The notes under the pieces: model-generated
Told to the model about the DNA's origin: nothing
The model's input: the letters and a program-made list of their open reading frames with translations, nothing else
The model's database searches: none
Translations under genes and position numbers: made by a program
Source of the DNA: Oryzias latipes
Taxonomy: Eukaryota; Chordata; Actinopteri; Beloniformes; Adrianichthyidae
Reading direction: 5' to 3'
Assembly: GCF_002234675.1 (NCBI RefSeq)
Contig: NC_019862.2
Coordinates: 30,696,389-30,760,388, forward strand
DNA length: 64,000 bases
Shown here: in pieces, positions 41,094 to 50,926 of the stretch
Position numbering within the stretch: the stretch's first letter is position 1
How the letters are laid out: every line of letters begins with the position of its first letter

Positions 41094-41775
41094 GTTGCTT
41101 CCATGGTGGGTATTGTTTTCTTCCATGGTTGCTCTTATAGCCAAGCATCTCAAGGATCACTGCTGCTGAAGTGTAAACCATTTCATTGGTTTCTGTGATG
41201 GTTGTGGTAGGAATTGCCCTCAATGCTTCATTCACAGTTTCCAGTAGACTTTCAGGCGGTACATCACTTAACCGTTGTAGCTGGTGTCGGGGCTGCCTAG
41301 TGTTCATTGTAGACATGATCTTGTCTTTCAGGTCAGTTGCTGCCTCGCTCAGTGTAATTGTGGTTGTTGGGGCTGTGTACCCAATCTCAGGGTGGGAGTG
41401 TGGTATAACCTCCTCTCTGACCTGTTGTTCTGGCTCTCCCATGGCATTGTATTGTATTGCTTCAATCTCAAGTTGTGATAGGAGTTGCTGTTTGTGGATG
41501 TTAGAGCACTGGGCTACCAGTTGTTTGGCAGTTAGCCCTGATTGTGGGTTTCGAAGCATCCATTCATTCCACATTCTCTGCATGTAACCCCTCTGGGTGG
41601 GATTACTTGAGTAGTAGCATTCTAACAGAACCTTGTTCTCACATCTAGTCCATTTCCGTCTTGTCCCAGTAGCCGACTTTCCATCAGGGTTCTCTGGTCC
41701 CTCAGCACCTGACGCAGACCTTGTTTGGCCGGGCGACGTCTGAGCCGGCATGACATGTGGTTCATTGTCTCTCAT
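41094..41775 (-). CDS. N-terminal part of the R2-type LINE polyprotein
   Basis: About 228 residues from ATG 41775, ending at the insertion point of the nested LINE; the last residues before the stop at 41083 come from the nested element. A Trp/Arg-rich segment (RRKWTRCENKVLLECYY, YMQRMWNEWMLRNPQSGLT) resembles a Myb-like DNA-binding region of such elements. It is followed by a predicted helical, Gln-rich section. Together with 37630-35082 this was one polyprotein before the insertion. Confidence 0.75.
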
Positions 41776-41799
41776 GTTGTGAGGTAGGCGGTAGCATTA

Positions 41800-41917
41800 A
41801 GGGTCTTGCCCAAGGACCCTCACTGGGTGATGTTAATTGCCCGTCATTGTTATGGTAATTGCCCCATTTCCATTGTCATGGTAATTGCCCCATTTTTCAT
41901 TGCCATTAATTGTTCAT
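41800..41917 (-). repeat. Tandem repeat in the 5' UTR of the R2-type LINE
   Basis: Two to three degenerate copies of a roughly 28-bp unit (GTAATTGCCCCATTTNCATT) lie between the tRNA-like head and the ORF start. Confidence 0.7.
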
Positions 41918-41989
41918 TCCGCCCTGGGAATCGAACCCGGGTTTCCTGCATGACAGTCCTGCACCTTACCAACCGAGCTACCCAGCCGG
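41918..41989 (-). promoter_or_regulatory. tRNA-like Pol III promoter at the 5' end of the R2-type LINE
   Basis: Read on the minus strand, the first 72 nt contain a near-consensus box A (TAGCTCGGTTGG) and a perfect box B (GGTTCGATTCC at 41937-41927) at normal tRNA spacing. There is an anticodon-like GTC in CTGTCAT. Acceptor pairing is imperfect, so it is a tRNA-like promoter rather than a functional tRNA gene. Homology to tRNA-Asp is only suggestive. Confidence 0.65.
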
Positions 41990-42010
41990 AAATATATATA
42001 TATATATATG

Positions 42011-42471
42011 TTCTGCAATATAGAAGAAATTTTAGACTAGTCTTTTGCTTAGAATATCCCAGATATTGTCTTATTTGTAATTTTCTAAGTCGTGCCTGGA
42101 ATCAGTCAACACGGTTCATTTGTTGAATTGTTGAAGCAGCATTTTTTAAATGCGTTTTTTGAAGGTGATTTCTTCAATTGTTGTGTTCAGATTGTTTCAG
42201 GTCTTGACTCCTTGAATTAAAATACGGTTCGCCTGTTTTTGTTCTGAAATTTGGCAAATAGAAAATTACTAATCTTTTTAATCTATAAATACTCCTTTTT
42301 TCCTTAATCTTCTTTGAATATTTTGTTGCAGTAGTTTTTTTAATGTTTTATTTTTCCTTTCCTCCTGCTGGTCTGAAGATCGCCTGAGATGCACATTTGA
42401 ACAGTTTCCCCAAAGACGACTGTCATCTTGTGAGGAAAAAGAGGTGCTAAGTACAAATAGAAGGGACCACA
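42011..42471. other. Intergenic, nothing recognised
   Basis: A+T-rich; no exon or repeat ends recognised. Confidence 0.5.
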
Positions 42472-42693
42472 TTAGCCCTTGTGCTATCATGTGGGGTCCA
42501 GATGACCCGATCTTTACATTGACGTGTTCTCCCTACCATGACAAAGGTGGATAAAGGTGGAAAGATTTCATGTAATCCATGGACACCAGTGAAGATCACA
42601 AATCATTGAAGAAAAAAGGTTCAGCGCACTGTCTAGTGGGTCTAGATGACCCAACTCCCAACGTCAACGTGCCTAGGATAGCACAAGGGTTAC
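42472..42693 (+). mobile_element. piggyBac-type MITE (family H), copy 1
   Basis: Terminal inverted repeat CCCTTGTGCTATC / GATAGCACAAGGG, flanked by decayed TTAA sites (TTAG and TTAC). The copy at 62054-62282 is the same element in inverse orientation with intact TTAA. No transposase. Confidence 0.85.
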
Positions 42694-43100
42694 GGCTGAA
42701 CGATATGAGGAAAACTTGCGATATTAATGATCAAAATTGCGATGACGCTATAACTTGCGATACATGAACAAATAGCAAAACAACCAAAAACATAATTTCC
42801 ATTTCACTGCTACAGTTTAATTTAAATAAGAGTTAAAATAACTTAAATTATACTTCAAATGAAACTAGTCTGCATAGGAGGTGAACATCTAATATAAAAG
42901 GGCTTCATCTGATTGGTCAAATGCGTAAATGGATTTATTTGATTCACTAAATACTTCAAGGTGCCATAAGTTTGTTTAAGCACATTTCAAGTACCGGTAT
43001 CCTCTTATTGTGATTTTCGCCATCTTTTGCGATAAGCGTATTGCACAGATAGATATCACCATAACGATAAATTTGCGACTTATTGAGCAGAACTAGACCA
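42694..43100. repeat. Dispersed repeat with 'GCGAT' ends, probable MITE
   Basis: Begins GGCTGAACGATATGAGGAAAA and ends with CGATAAATTTGCGACTTATTGAGC-type text. This looks like a common fish MITE with ACGATA/CGATAT termini. There is only one copy here, so the boundaries are uncertain. Confidence 0.4.
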
Positions 43101-44119
43101 CATAGATCCCACCAGCTTTGCTATCAATAAAATGTTCGTTTTGTACGGTTCCACCTGACTCAGGCTTTCACAGATAAAAGGGAAATCATTAAAATCCAGA
43201 AGGATGAATGTTTCATGAACTTTCTATATGAACCATTCATTTAACATCATAACCACATGTGGTTCAGCCGTGAATTCTGGACTCATTTAATCATCTTTTC
43301 TGATCATAATCAATAAGCACCTTATGTTATTATTACTTGAAGTGATTATGTATTTTGTCTTTTTTGGAATCATCTTTGCTATTATTTGGAATATGAACCC
43401 TCCTCGCCCCATTCCTTAAGCAATTTACCAAAGTCTATATTTATCCTATTAAATGAGTCATGTAGAATATGTATGGAAGAAAATTATTATATTTATGATG
43501 TCATTTACACATGCTTGTATACTTAAAACTATGCATTTCTATTATTTTCCTCTGTAATTTTTATATTACTATTAGTTCATGACTTGTCTTAAGTTAGTTT
43601 TATCTATATCTATCATTTTGTGTGTTTTCTTAAGTTTTTGTTTCCTTGAAATGAACCAATTCCCATTTTAAAAACAAATATTCCAATATTTCAGGACTTT
43701 ACTCTGAAGTCAAAAACTATGACGGCCTGTTTATTTCACATAAACATGTATGTTCTCAGCCCAAATATACTTTCGACTCACAATAGCTAATATAAAGTAC
43801 TGGCATCCAAGGATCCAGCGTCCATAAAACATAAAGGTTTAGGTGTTTACAGTTTAGATTTGAACCCTTTTAGGAAGTTTTTAGTTGTTTCTTTCCGAAA
43901 ACACAAACTTATCAAGGAAATGAATCAGAATCATGTTGTGACTGTCTGAAAATACAAACCTGTTGTTTTCTTTTCTTTTTATAAAATGTTCAAGAATTTA
44001 ATTCCTTCAAACTTTATTAATCAAAACGATTCTAAATGTATTTTAAGATGCTGGCAACCAACCTTACCCACAATGCAGCAAGGAATGACTTTAGAAATAA
44101 ACCGGTAGTTTCAAACGCA
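43101..44119. other. A+T-rich intergenic, nothing recognised
   Basis: No supported gene. The stretch downstream of pole4 (minus strand) is A+T-rich. Confidence 0.5.
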
Positions 44120-44125
44120 TTTATT
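44120..44125 (-). terminator. Probable polyadenylation signal of pole4
   Basis: AATAAA on the minus strand, 138 bp beyond the pole4 stop codon. Confidence 0.5.
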
Positions 44126-44262
44126 TCAGTGAATTTAGCAAAAATATTTACACAACAGTGTACATATGTACGAGTCCTTAAGCAGAAGAGCTTTTTGTCT
44201 CTGCACAAACGGACCGGAGGAAGTCGCTCGCTCGCTCGCGCCGCCCGTCAAGCCGGTCGTCT

Positions 44263-46181
44263 CTAGTCCAGCGTGCCTGCAGAGAAAAAAATGATACAGT
44301 TACCGGATGCACAAACATGTCAATGAAATGTTCCTGTGCACACGCTGTCAGTAACATGCATGTGCAGAAAGAACGTGGGTTTTTTTACCTTCAAGAAATG
44401 CAAACTCGTCTACGGCCTCTATTGCGTTGTCTGCAGGGACAACAAAACAACAACAAACGAATGAAACTCAGGAGGAGAAACCACTGAAGTTTGTCAAATG
44501 AAACACAAAAAAGAAACTAAATATGTTTGAATTTTAATGAATTTAATGTTCATTTGTTTATTCTACTGTCCCACTCCGATCATCTGTTGATCCATTTTCA
44601 AAACCGTCTTTCAATTATAATGATGCCGTTTTTTGTTTGTTTGTTGTTTCGTGGACATATTTTCTGTAGAGTGGCAGGAGTTCAGTAGAAATTCACCTGC
44701 GAGTTGTGGGCGGGGCCTTGGGCCATAGCAACCCATTCCCTAACCGTGTCTGAGAGTTCTCTGTTTACATACTCTCTTACATACAGCCCCTCAACCTAGC
44801 ATGAGCGGTGCAACAGAAATGGCGAGCGATATTGGAGCCATCCAGAGTTTGGAGCCAGATGTGTTCTGTAGATGTTTGTTACTGACAGTGAAGAAGCGCC
44901 GCTCAGTCTTACGCCGCTCTTGTTAGCATGTTCTTTATGTCATGGTTATCTGAACAACTGTTCATATGTTTCACTAATTTGAATAGATTCCTCCTATTTG
45001 TCATCAAACTAAATACTTTTACAGTAGTGAAGTTGTAAATATTCAGTCTATACCTGCTATTTATTTTAAGATGAAATGTCTGGTATTTTTTACCGTGTTT
45101 TGTTAAATTAATTTCTCCCCAAAGTGCGACTTCTACATAATTATTTCTTCTTTTTTATCATTATTATTTGACTTATACTCTGGTTTGATTTATAGGTTGT
45201 TTCTGAATTCCCGCCCTAACCCCTAACTACTAAAAAACTATAGAGCGGCTCTATGTAGTGCCCTGGATTTGAAAAGAAATTCGGAGACCAGGCTCACTGC
45301 TTCAAATATCGATTCCACAAAGTTAAAATCTAATTAATATGAGCGTTTTATGACGATTATTTATTATGTCTTCTGAAGATAAAAATGTTGATAGTTTAAC
45401 AAAAAATACATTTTTTGGCAAAAATCGTTCCGACGCAATGCATTGTGGTCTATATTCGCTGATCTAGTGAGCATTGATGCACGCTGGTTTTTGGCAGAGA
45501 CTTCTGGGAAATTTCTAGGACTCTGGATTTGGGAGATTGTAGATTCAGACAGCACTACAACATGGCGAATGCGTTATCTGGTGAGTAGGGAAGGAATTTG
45601 GACACAACCTACAATTCCAAACTCCAGTGCCCTAGAAACTTCCCAGAAGTCTCTGCGAAAATGATGCTCACTAGTTCGGCAAATATCGAGCACAATGCAG
45701 AGATGTGGAGCGTCCTCAGGCCTTACCCAGGTCCTTCCTCTGCAGAGTTTTCCTCTTCCCTTGCTGGGCGTAAACCAGAGCATCTTTGGCGATCATCTCA
45801 ACGAACAACTCCTGGTAGGAAGAAGAGAGAAACATCACCATCATCATCATCATCATCATCATCACCTCTGACCATCATAGCATCCCATGGTGCCGTGCGG
45901 GGCCGAACCTTCTCCTCGCGGAGCGGGCTGCGGGTTCAGGGACTCACCGTGGCTTTGGCGATGATAAACACAGACTCTTGGCTGGCGAGGGACACGTCTG
46001 GGTCGGTTTTCATCAGGGCTTTGATGCGAGCCAGCGGGAGTTTGGACAGGCGGCTGCCGCCGGGTGCGGCGGGACCCGTCTGCTGCTGCTGGCCCCCGTC
46101 CCCCGCTTCCACTCCGCGGTTCTCCTCCTCACTCCCGCACCTGTCAGACTCCTGCTCCGTAGAGGAGACGAGCGCTGCCAT
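44263..46181 (-). CDS. pole4: DNA polymerase epsilon subunit 4 (histone-fold)
   Basis: Pole4 pairs with Pole3 through histone folds to form the accessory dimer of replicative DNA polymerase epsilon in the nucleus. Exons on the minus strand: 46181-45948, 45811-45727, 44430-44389, 44276-44263. Splice sites are all GT-AG and the phases close exactly, giving 124 residues (human has 117). The N-terminus (MAALVSSTEQESDRCG) is acidic and Gln-rich. The histone fold starts at SRLSKLPLARIKALMKTDPD, continues as ELFVEMIAKDALVYAQQGKR and KTLQRKDLDNAIEAVDEF, and ends FLEGTLD as in mammals. Met at 46181 is chosen because it gives the expected MA- start; an in-frame upstream ATG at 46211 would add ten residues. 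Intron 1 has an (ATC)n run and intron 2 carries repeat families C and F. Confidence 0.95.
44575..44960 (+). repeat. Dispersed repeat family C, copy 4 (pole4 intron 2)
   Basis: Shares TCTGTAGAGTGGCAGGAGTTC, GGCCATAGCAACCC, ACAGCCCCTCA and GAGCCATCCAGAG-type text with the copy at 6225-6710. Non-coding. Confidence 0.6.
45195..45705. repeat. Repeat family F with adjoining inverted partial copy (pole4 intron 2)
   Basis: 45195-45610 is collinear with 50130-50560. Shared text is CCCTAACTACTA, CAATGCATTGTGGT-TAT, TAGTGAGCATTG and CAGAGACTTCTGGGAAA. The following 45618-45705 is an inverted partial copy (ACTTCCCAGAAGTCTCTGCG, TGCTCACTAGTTCGGC), making a foldback right next to pole4 exon 2. Confidence 0.7.
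45834..45867 (+). repeat. (ATC)n microsatellite, pole4 intron 1
   Basis: About ten ATC units immediately upstream of pole4 exon 2 (minus-strand sense), inside the 136-bp first intron. Confidence 0.9.
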
Positions 46182-46440
46182 TGAACGGGGAGTTATTTTC
46201 CCCCCCACCAAAAAGTGATCAAAAAACAGACGCGCGGATATTTATTAAGCTTTCTAACTTCATGACAAAGATAAAAGTAACAAACGAAGGCGAACAGCAG
46301 CGCGCCAGCATGTGCTTCCGGTCTAGTAGAGGCACTGCATCCCTATTGGTCAGTTTCCTTTGGTCCCGCCAACGCTTTCAAGTCAATGATTGGACAGATT
46401 GGACAACAAAGCCGTATGATTGGTCAAACGTGACTGCCAC
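46182..46440 (-). promoter_or_regulatory. pole4: pole4 proximal promoter with clustered CCAAT boxes
   Basis: Upstream of the pole4 start there are four ATTGG/CCAAT motifs within 80 bp: around 46343 (TATTGGTCAG), 46389 (GATTGGACA), 46397 (GATTGGACA) and 46418 (GATTGGTCAA). Clustered CCAAT boxes (NF-Y sites) without TATA are typical of replication and cell-cycle genes. The sequence next to the ATG is CpG-containing. Confidence 0.5.
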
Positions 46441-47860
46441 TCAAACAATGTTACCGCCCAACTACCGACAACTCAGTGGCTCAGTCAAATGTTTATCAGC
46501 TGTAAGACTCTTTCAAATAAATTTGGTGAATATAATTTAATCTTTTCATTAAGATTAGTAGATAAAAGAAAAAAGTGGGTTAAAAATAAATTAACAAAAC
46601 ACCAATAAACAAAATGTCCACAAGGTGGCAGCAAAGTGAAGCTAAATATAAAGCTGTTAAAAGCAACAATCTAAACAAAGAGAAATTTAAAAATTACTCC
46701 CGAAACTACCTGACAAAAACGGTTTGAAAATATCTGGTACTCTTTTCTTTTGATTATTATGTATTTTATTTTTTCATTTAATCTGTTTTTATTTAAAGTT
46801 TCCTTACTGTACATTGCCCCTAATTTTGCATACCCAATAAAAAAGTTAAAATGTTGCAAAGAAAACGCAAATTAAGTTTTATGAAAACTGTAAATATTTT
46901 TCAATTATGTTGTCAGAAGACATTTCTTTAACTTTTTTTTGGTCATTTTATTGAGCATCTATATTTAAACATGTGTTTTTTACTCAAGAAAAGAAAAAAG
47001 ACTTTATCAGAACTGCTGTGCTGTTGCCTCTAAACTCTTTACCTTTTTTTAAGAGGAAAGTGTTTTGCAATGAAACAGACTGTATTTAGCCATTTTAATT
47101 TCAATTGTATAAACATAAAAATGTTGGTTTTCTGTTGCTCAGACACACAAAATACAATTCTGCAGCCTCTTATTTCCTTTAGAATTATTGTGTATAGAAT
47201 AATGCTTAGGAAATGACAGATAATATGTTCAAATGCCAATATTAGAAACAAGAAACTTTGCAGTTGTTTTTTTTAACTTTGCACTCCGAAGAGCTCCGCC
47301 CTGCAGGCTGTTAACGACACTGCATTTGATTGCTATACATGGGGGCTGCAGGTAGATATAACTTCTCCTCAACTTTGGGGTCTAATTTAAAAATATGTTT
47401 AAAAATATATATTCGCTTGATTTATTCCTTTTTAATTTTTTTTGTAAAGAAAATAAATGACGAGGACAGAAACCCCTTTTCTCATTTTTCCCATTTTTTA
47501 AATTTAAAACCAAAAAAGAAATGTATATAATTTCTTTAAATGATGTAATGTTTTTTTCACATGTTTTTCTTTTGCTGCGGATGTTTTTGTGTTCATGTAT
47601 TTGACTTTAAAAAAAAAAGAATAGATCCGGTGCTGCCTCATTCTGAGGTCATCTGATTTTATTTCACAGTAAGAAACAGACTTTAGTGCATAAATGTGAT
47701 CGACTGCGGTTCAGGCATTGAAATGATCATTTCAGCGTTTTCCATGAGGGACAGTTCGTTCCGGAGAACATGATGTGCAGTTCCCTAATACACTGCATTA
47801 ATAGGATTGTGAGGAGCGATTGAGCCTCTGAAGCTCCTTCACGTTTGGTCACAGTCAGGT
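46441..47860. other. A+T-rich intergenic between pole4 and nim1k
   Basis: No gene or repeat family recognised. Confidence 0.5.
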
Positions 47861-47903
47861 ATTAGAGCGGCCGCGACGGAGATGAAGGATCCACAAAATC
47901 CAG
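47860..47903 (+). other. nim1k: Candidate 5' non-coding exon of nim1k
   Basis: A short C+G-rich island (AGAGCGGCCGCGACGG) precedes an ATG at 47882 and a good donor (CCAG|GTAACT) at 47903. Spliced to the acceptor at 50847-50848 it would give a short upstream frame of about 22 codons that stops before the kinase start. This is inference from splice signals only. Confidence 0.25.
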
Positions 47904-49479
47904 GTAACTTTAAAGCAATTTTATCTACTTTTTTAATTTATTTTTTTAACAGTGAAAAGTGGTTGGATGTGATTCATTACTTGCTTAGAAATTGTTTAAA
48001 GGTTGCATTATTTTTCTTATTTGTCATATTTAATAAAAAGCAAAAGTAATTGTAAGAACATCAAATGCTTTTAACTTGCATTTCAACATTAGTTACAAGT
48101 TTTTCTTCGATGCTATACAGTCGATGACAACTGCAAATTAGATTAATTTTATAGAAATAACGCTCAGATTTATAAATGGACAGTTTTCAATTCATGCATT
48201 TACTTATTCGGTGGATGAGTTTATTGTAAAGTTGAAACAAGTGACATTATTTTATCTGAGTTAAACTTATAGTGAAAACATTTTGTCTATTAAAACTCTC
48301 ATCCATCCAGGATGGTTCTGAAGTAGAAAAAGACTTCAAAAGGTCGTCTGATTTAAGTTTTTTATCTTCACAGAGAGTCCAGAACGTTTTATTCTTTATT
48401 GTGAAATGCAAATATTGAAACATCAGTTATTGCTTTTATTTATTTCCAGGTTTATGGACAAAATGACAGCAGTGCTATACTCATATGCTACTGTATTTAT
48501 GACTTAAGGGGTTTCTGACTGTGACCTTATTTCAGGTTTTCTCAAGTAATCGTCTGAATGGCTTTCTCCAAACAGAAGTGGCTCACTAATACTCAGACTA
48601 AAAGAAGCAAGTAATCCAAGCCATTCCAGGACTTTAGCCAGCCCTGTGCTAAATTTAACCCACATTGCCCTGGAGGTGGCACGCTACCATCACAGTACAG
48701 ACAGCAGACTTAGTTTGAAACCTGCAAAAAAGCGCTGCTCTGTTATTCTGAAGGTTTTCTGGCACACGAGCAGAGCAGCTTTGACCCTGCAGCCACGGCT
48801 CTTTATTTAATCCTGCTGCAATCAGCCGTTTCCTGGAAAACGGCAGGAAACTCGCCGTAAAGTTGGCAAAAAGAGAGAAACTATTGTGCAGGGAGAGAAG
48901 AACGAAGGCCCGGAAAGACATAGATCTCAGTCCAAGAATCAGATCTGGAAATAAGGAGCAGAGAAGTTTCCAGCTAATGTTCTGACCCACAAGTCCAGAA
49001 TGAAGGGATTTTAAATCTTCAAAAAATGGCTTTGGGCTGCTGTGTGGTGTCAGACATTTGACAATTGGGAACAATAAAATGCAGACAGGAATCTCAGGGT
49101 GTTTTCTTATTTAACCCCGTAAATCCTCTGGATTAAAGAACGGGGGGGGGGTTAAGATGTTTTTGATAAAATTGCAATCTAATTATTTGTGATATTAATA
49201 GTACCAATTAGGATTTGTTAGGTCATTATTCAGTTTTTGCTCACAACAATATTAGTTTGTTAAGGACAAAATCCCCTAATTTACCCACTGTCTCATATTT
49301 GATCCACCGTGCTGTGACTTAACTATCAAAAATGAATTATCAACAAATGCAGCTTTCTTTGAATACACCAAGTAGTAATGTAAAACAAATGAATAACAAT
49401 ACATCAGTCATTGTCACCATAAAGTTTTGAAAATAAAACATTTCCCGCAAAAACTCTTTTTGAGATTTCACCTACGACT
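47904..49479. other. Probable nim1k 5' intron or intergenic, nothing recognised
   Basis: A+T-rich to 48540, then unremarkable sequence. An open frame at 48655-49074 on the minus strand has no recognisable product. Confidence 0.45.
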
Positions 49480-49972
49480 GTAGAAAAGGACTGGACTGAG
49501 CGAGTGTGATATCGCCCATAGAAAGTCACTGCCTTACTTCCGGCTCCAGCCAAACGAAGCCAAATCAGACGCCATTTGTCTGCGGTGCGGACGTCGCCAT
49601 GCTGGAGCCGGACGACGGTGGTGATTGGTCCAAGTCGGTCTGAGTCGACGTTTCTATGGCAACCGCTGTCTCCAATCAGGAGTGAGAATGTTTGAAGTCC
49701 ACCACCCTTCCACTGAAGGCGGGCTTGTGAGAATCTCTCAATCAAACGTTCAAGGTGGGGGCCAGCGGGCACCTGAGGCATCTGATTGGTCAGTTCATAA
49801 CTTGAATATTTGAGATAAGACTAATAGAATTGAATTGAACGACTGAGTAACAGCTGTTTAGTTCTTTGCAGAAGTCTAAGGGATTTTGGCTCCTGGGAGC
49901 CAGTAGGTACTTCCTGTTTGGAACGCCAGAAGGGAGGAGTCACTCAGTCCAGTTCTCATATACAGTCAATTG
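49480..49972 (+). repeat. Dispersed repeat family G, copy 2
   Basis: Starts GGACTGGACTGAGCGAGTGT and ends AGTCACTCAGTCCAGTTCTC, the inverse of the start, so this is a terminal-inverted-repeat MITE of about 490 bp. It is collinear with 21310-21700. Confidence 0.7.
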
Positions 49973-49974
49973 AT

Positions 49975-50050
49975 TTCATTCAATTCAATTTTATTTGTAT
50001 AGCCAAAAATCACAACAACAGTCGTCTCGATGGGATTCATTCATGAAAGT
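49975..50050 (-). mobile_element. L2 LINE 3' tail fragment
   Basis: TTCAATTCAATTTTATTTGTATAGCC followed by CACAACAACAGTCGTCTCGA is the inverse of an L2 3' terminus; only about 75 bp remain. Confidence 0.65.
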
Positions 50051-50129
50051 ATTCATTTTGAAATGAACAGAAAAAGCCCTTCTACTGCCCCGAGTGGACT
50101 GACTTTGAGTTACAGGGCAGAAAACATTG

Positions 50130-50560
50130 GACTCAGACAATTTCCAAATTCCCTCCCTACTACCTAACTACTAGAAAAAACATATAGTGCGGGACTTTCT
50201 AGTTAACTGGATTCTAAAAGCAATTCGGACACCACTGCTTTTTTTTTAATGGCAAATATGACGTCATCGATTTCTAGAAGTAAAACCTAATAAACATGAA
50301 CATTTCATGAATCCACTAATGACGAAAACTAGGAGAGTTTCAGAAAAATAAAGTAAAACTCAACTTTTTCACATAAAAAATAATTTAAATTCAATGTATT
50401 GTGGTTTATTTTTGCCAATCTAGTGAGGATCGGTGGCCATTTATTGGTGCACACTGGTTTTTTCGCAGAGACTTCTGGGAAAATTCCAGGGCACTCCATT
50501 TTGGAACCTTAGATCCCGACAGCAGTACAAAATGGTAGCGAGCAGTGACGGAATTCTAAA
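50130..50560 (+). repeat. Repeat family F, copy 2
   Basis: Collinear with 45195-45610: CCCTCCCTACTACCTAACTA, ATGTATTGTGGTTTATTTT, CGCAGAGACTTCTGGGAAA and ACAGCAGTACAAAATGG. Non-coding MITE-like sequence upstream of nim1k. Confidence 0.7.
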
Positions 50561-50926
50561 GCAACCCAAGTTATGAACAAGTAAATTTTGAAGGAAAGTT
50601 TGGATCTTTAATTGGATATTTGGATCCTCCGGCAGCCCCGTGACCCCGAGAGGAACAAAACGGATCAGAGGATGAATGAATATAGGGTTCATTTCAGTCC
50701 TCTTTATTATTTTTAATTACAGTTTTTCGAAAGTTTATTAAGAAGTAATACAAAGCAGAAATCTTGTCTTGAATGAGAGTTTTTTGGATATAATTCTACT
50801 TTATTTGCAGTTATTAACAAACGCTGTTTTTTTATTTTATTCCTGCAGCTCCTCAGCTGTTTGGTCTGAATTCTCGCCCTCTCTTGTTTTAAAGCTGTCA
50901 ACGCGCGGTTATGGCCAAAGCACAAA

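Larger units (their letters stand above)
35000..42010 (-). mobile_element. Full-length LINE of the R2 superclade (R4/Dong/Rex6-like) in an (AT)n site
   Basis: The element reads on the minus strand from about 41990 to 35016. It is flanked on both sides by (AT)n runs (35002-35016 and 41991-42009), consistent with insertion into, and duplication of, an AT microsatellite. Order on the minus strand: tRNA-like 5' head, tandemly repeated 5' UTR, N-terminal ORF part (41775 to 41094), and reverse transcriptase plus restriction-like endonuclease part (37630 to 35082). After a very short 3' UTR it ends in poly(T) on the coding strand. A second LINE (37632-41091) splits the ORF. The exact clade is by eye. 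Confidence 0.8.

Noticed and set aside
41918-41989. Functional tRNA-Asp gene
   Set aside because: Acceptor and T-stem pairing are imperfect and it forms the end of a LINE; kept as a tRNA-like promoter only.
45598-46218. 206-residue plus-strand open frame
   Set aside because: Antisense of pole4 exons 1 and 2; the minus strand carries the conserved histone-fold and splice sites.
48655-49074. 139-residue minus-strand open frame
   Set aside because: No recognisable domain, no splice context, no similarity to neighbours; likely chance.
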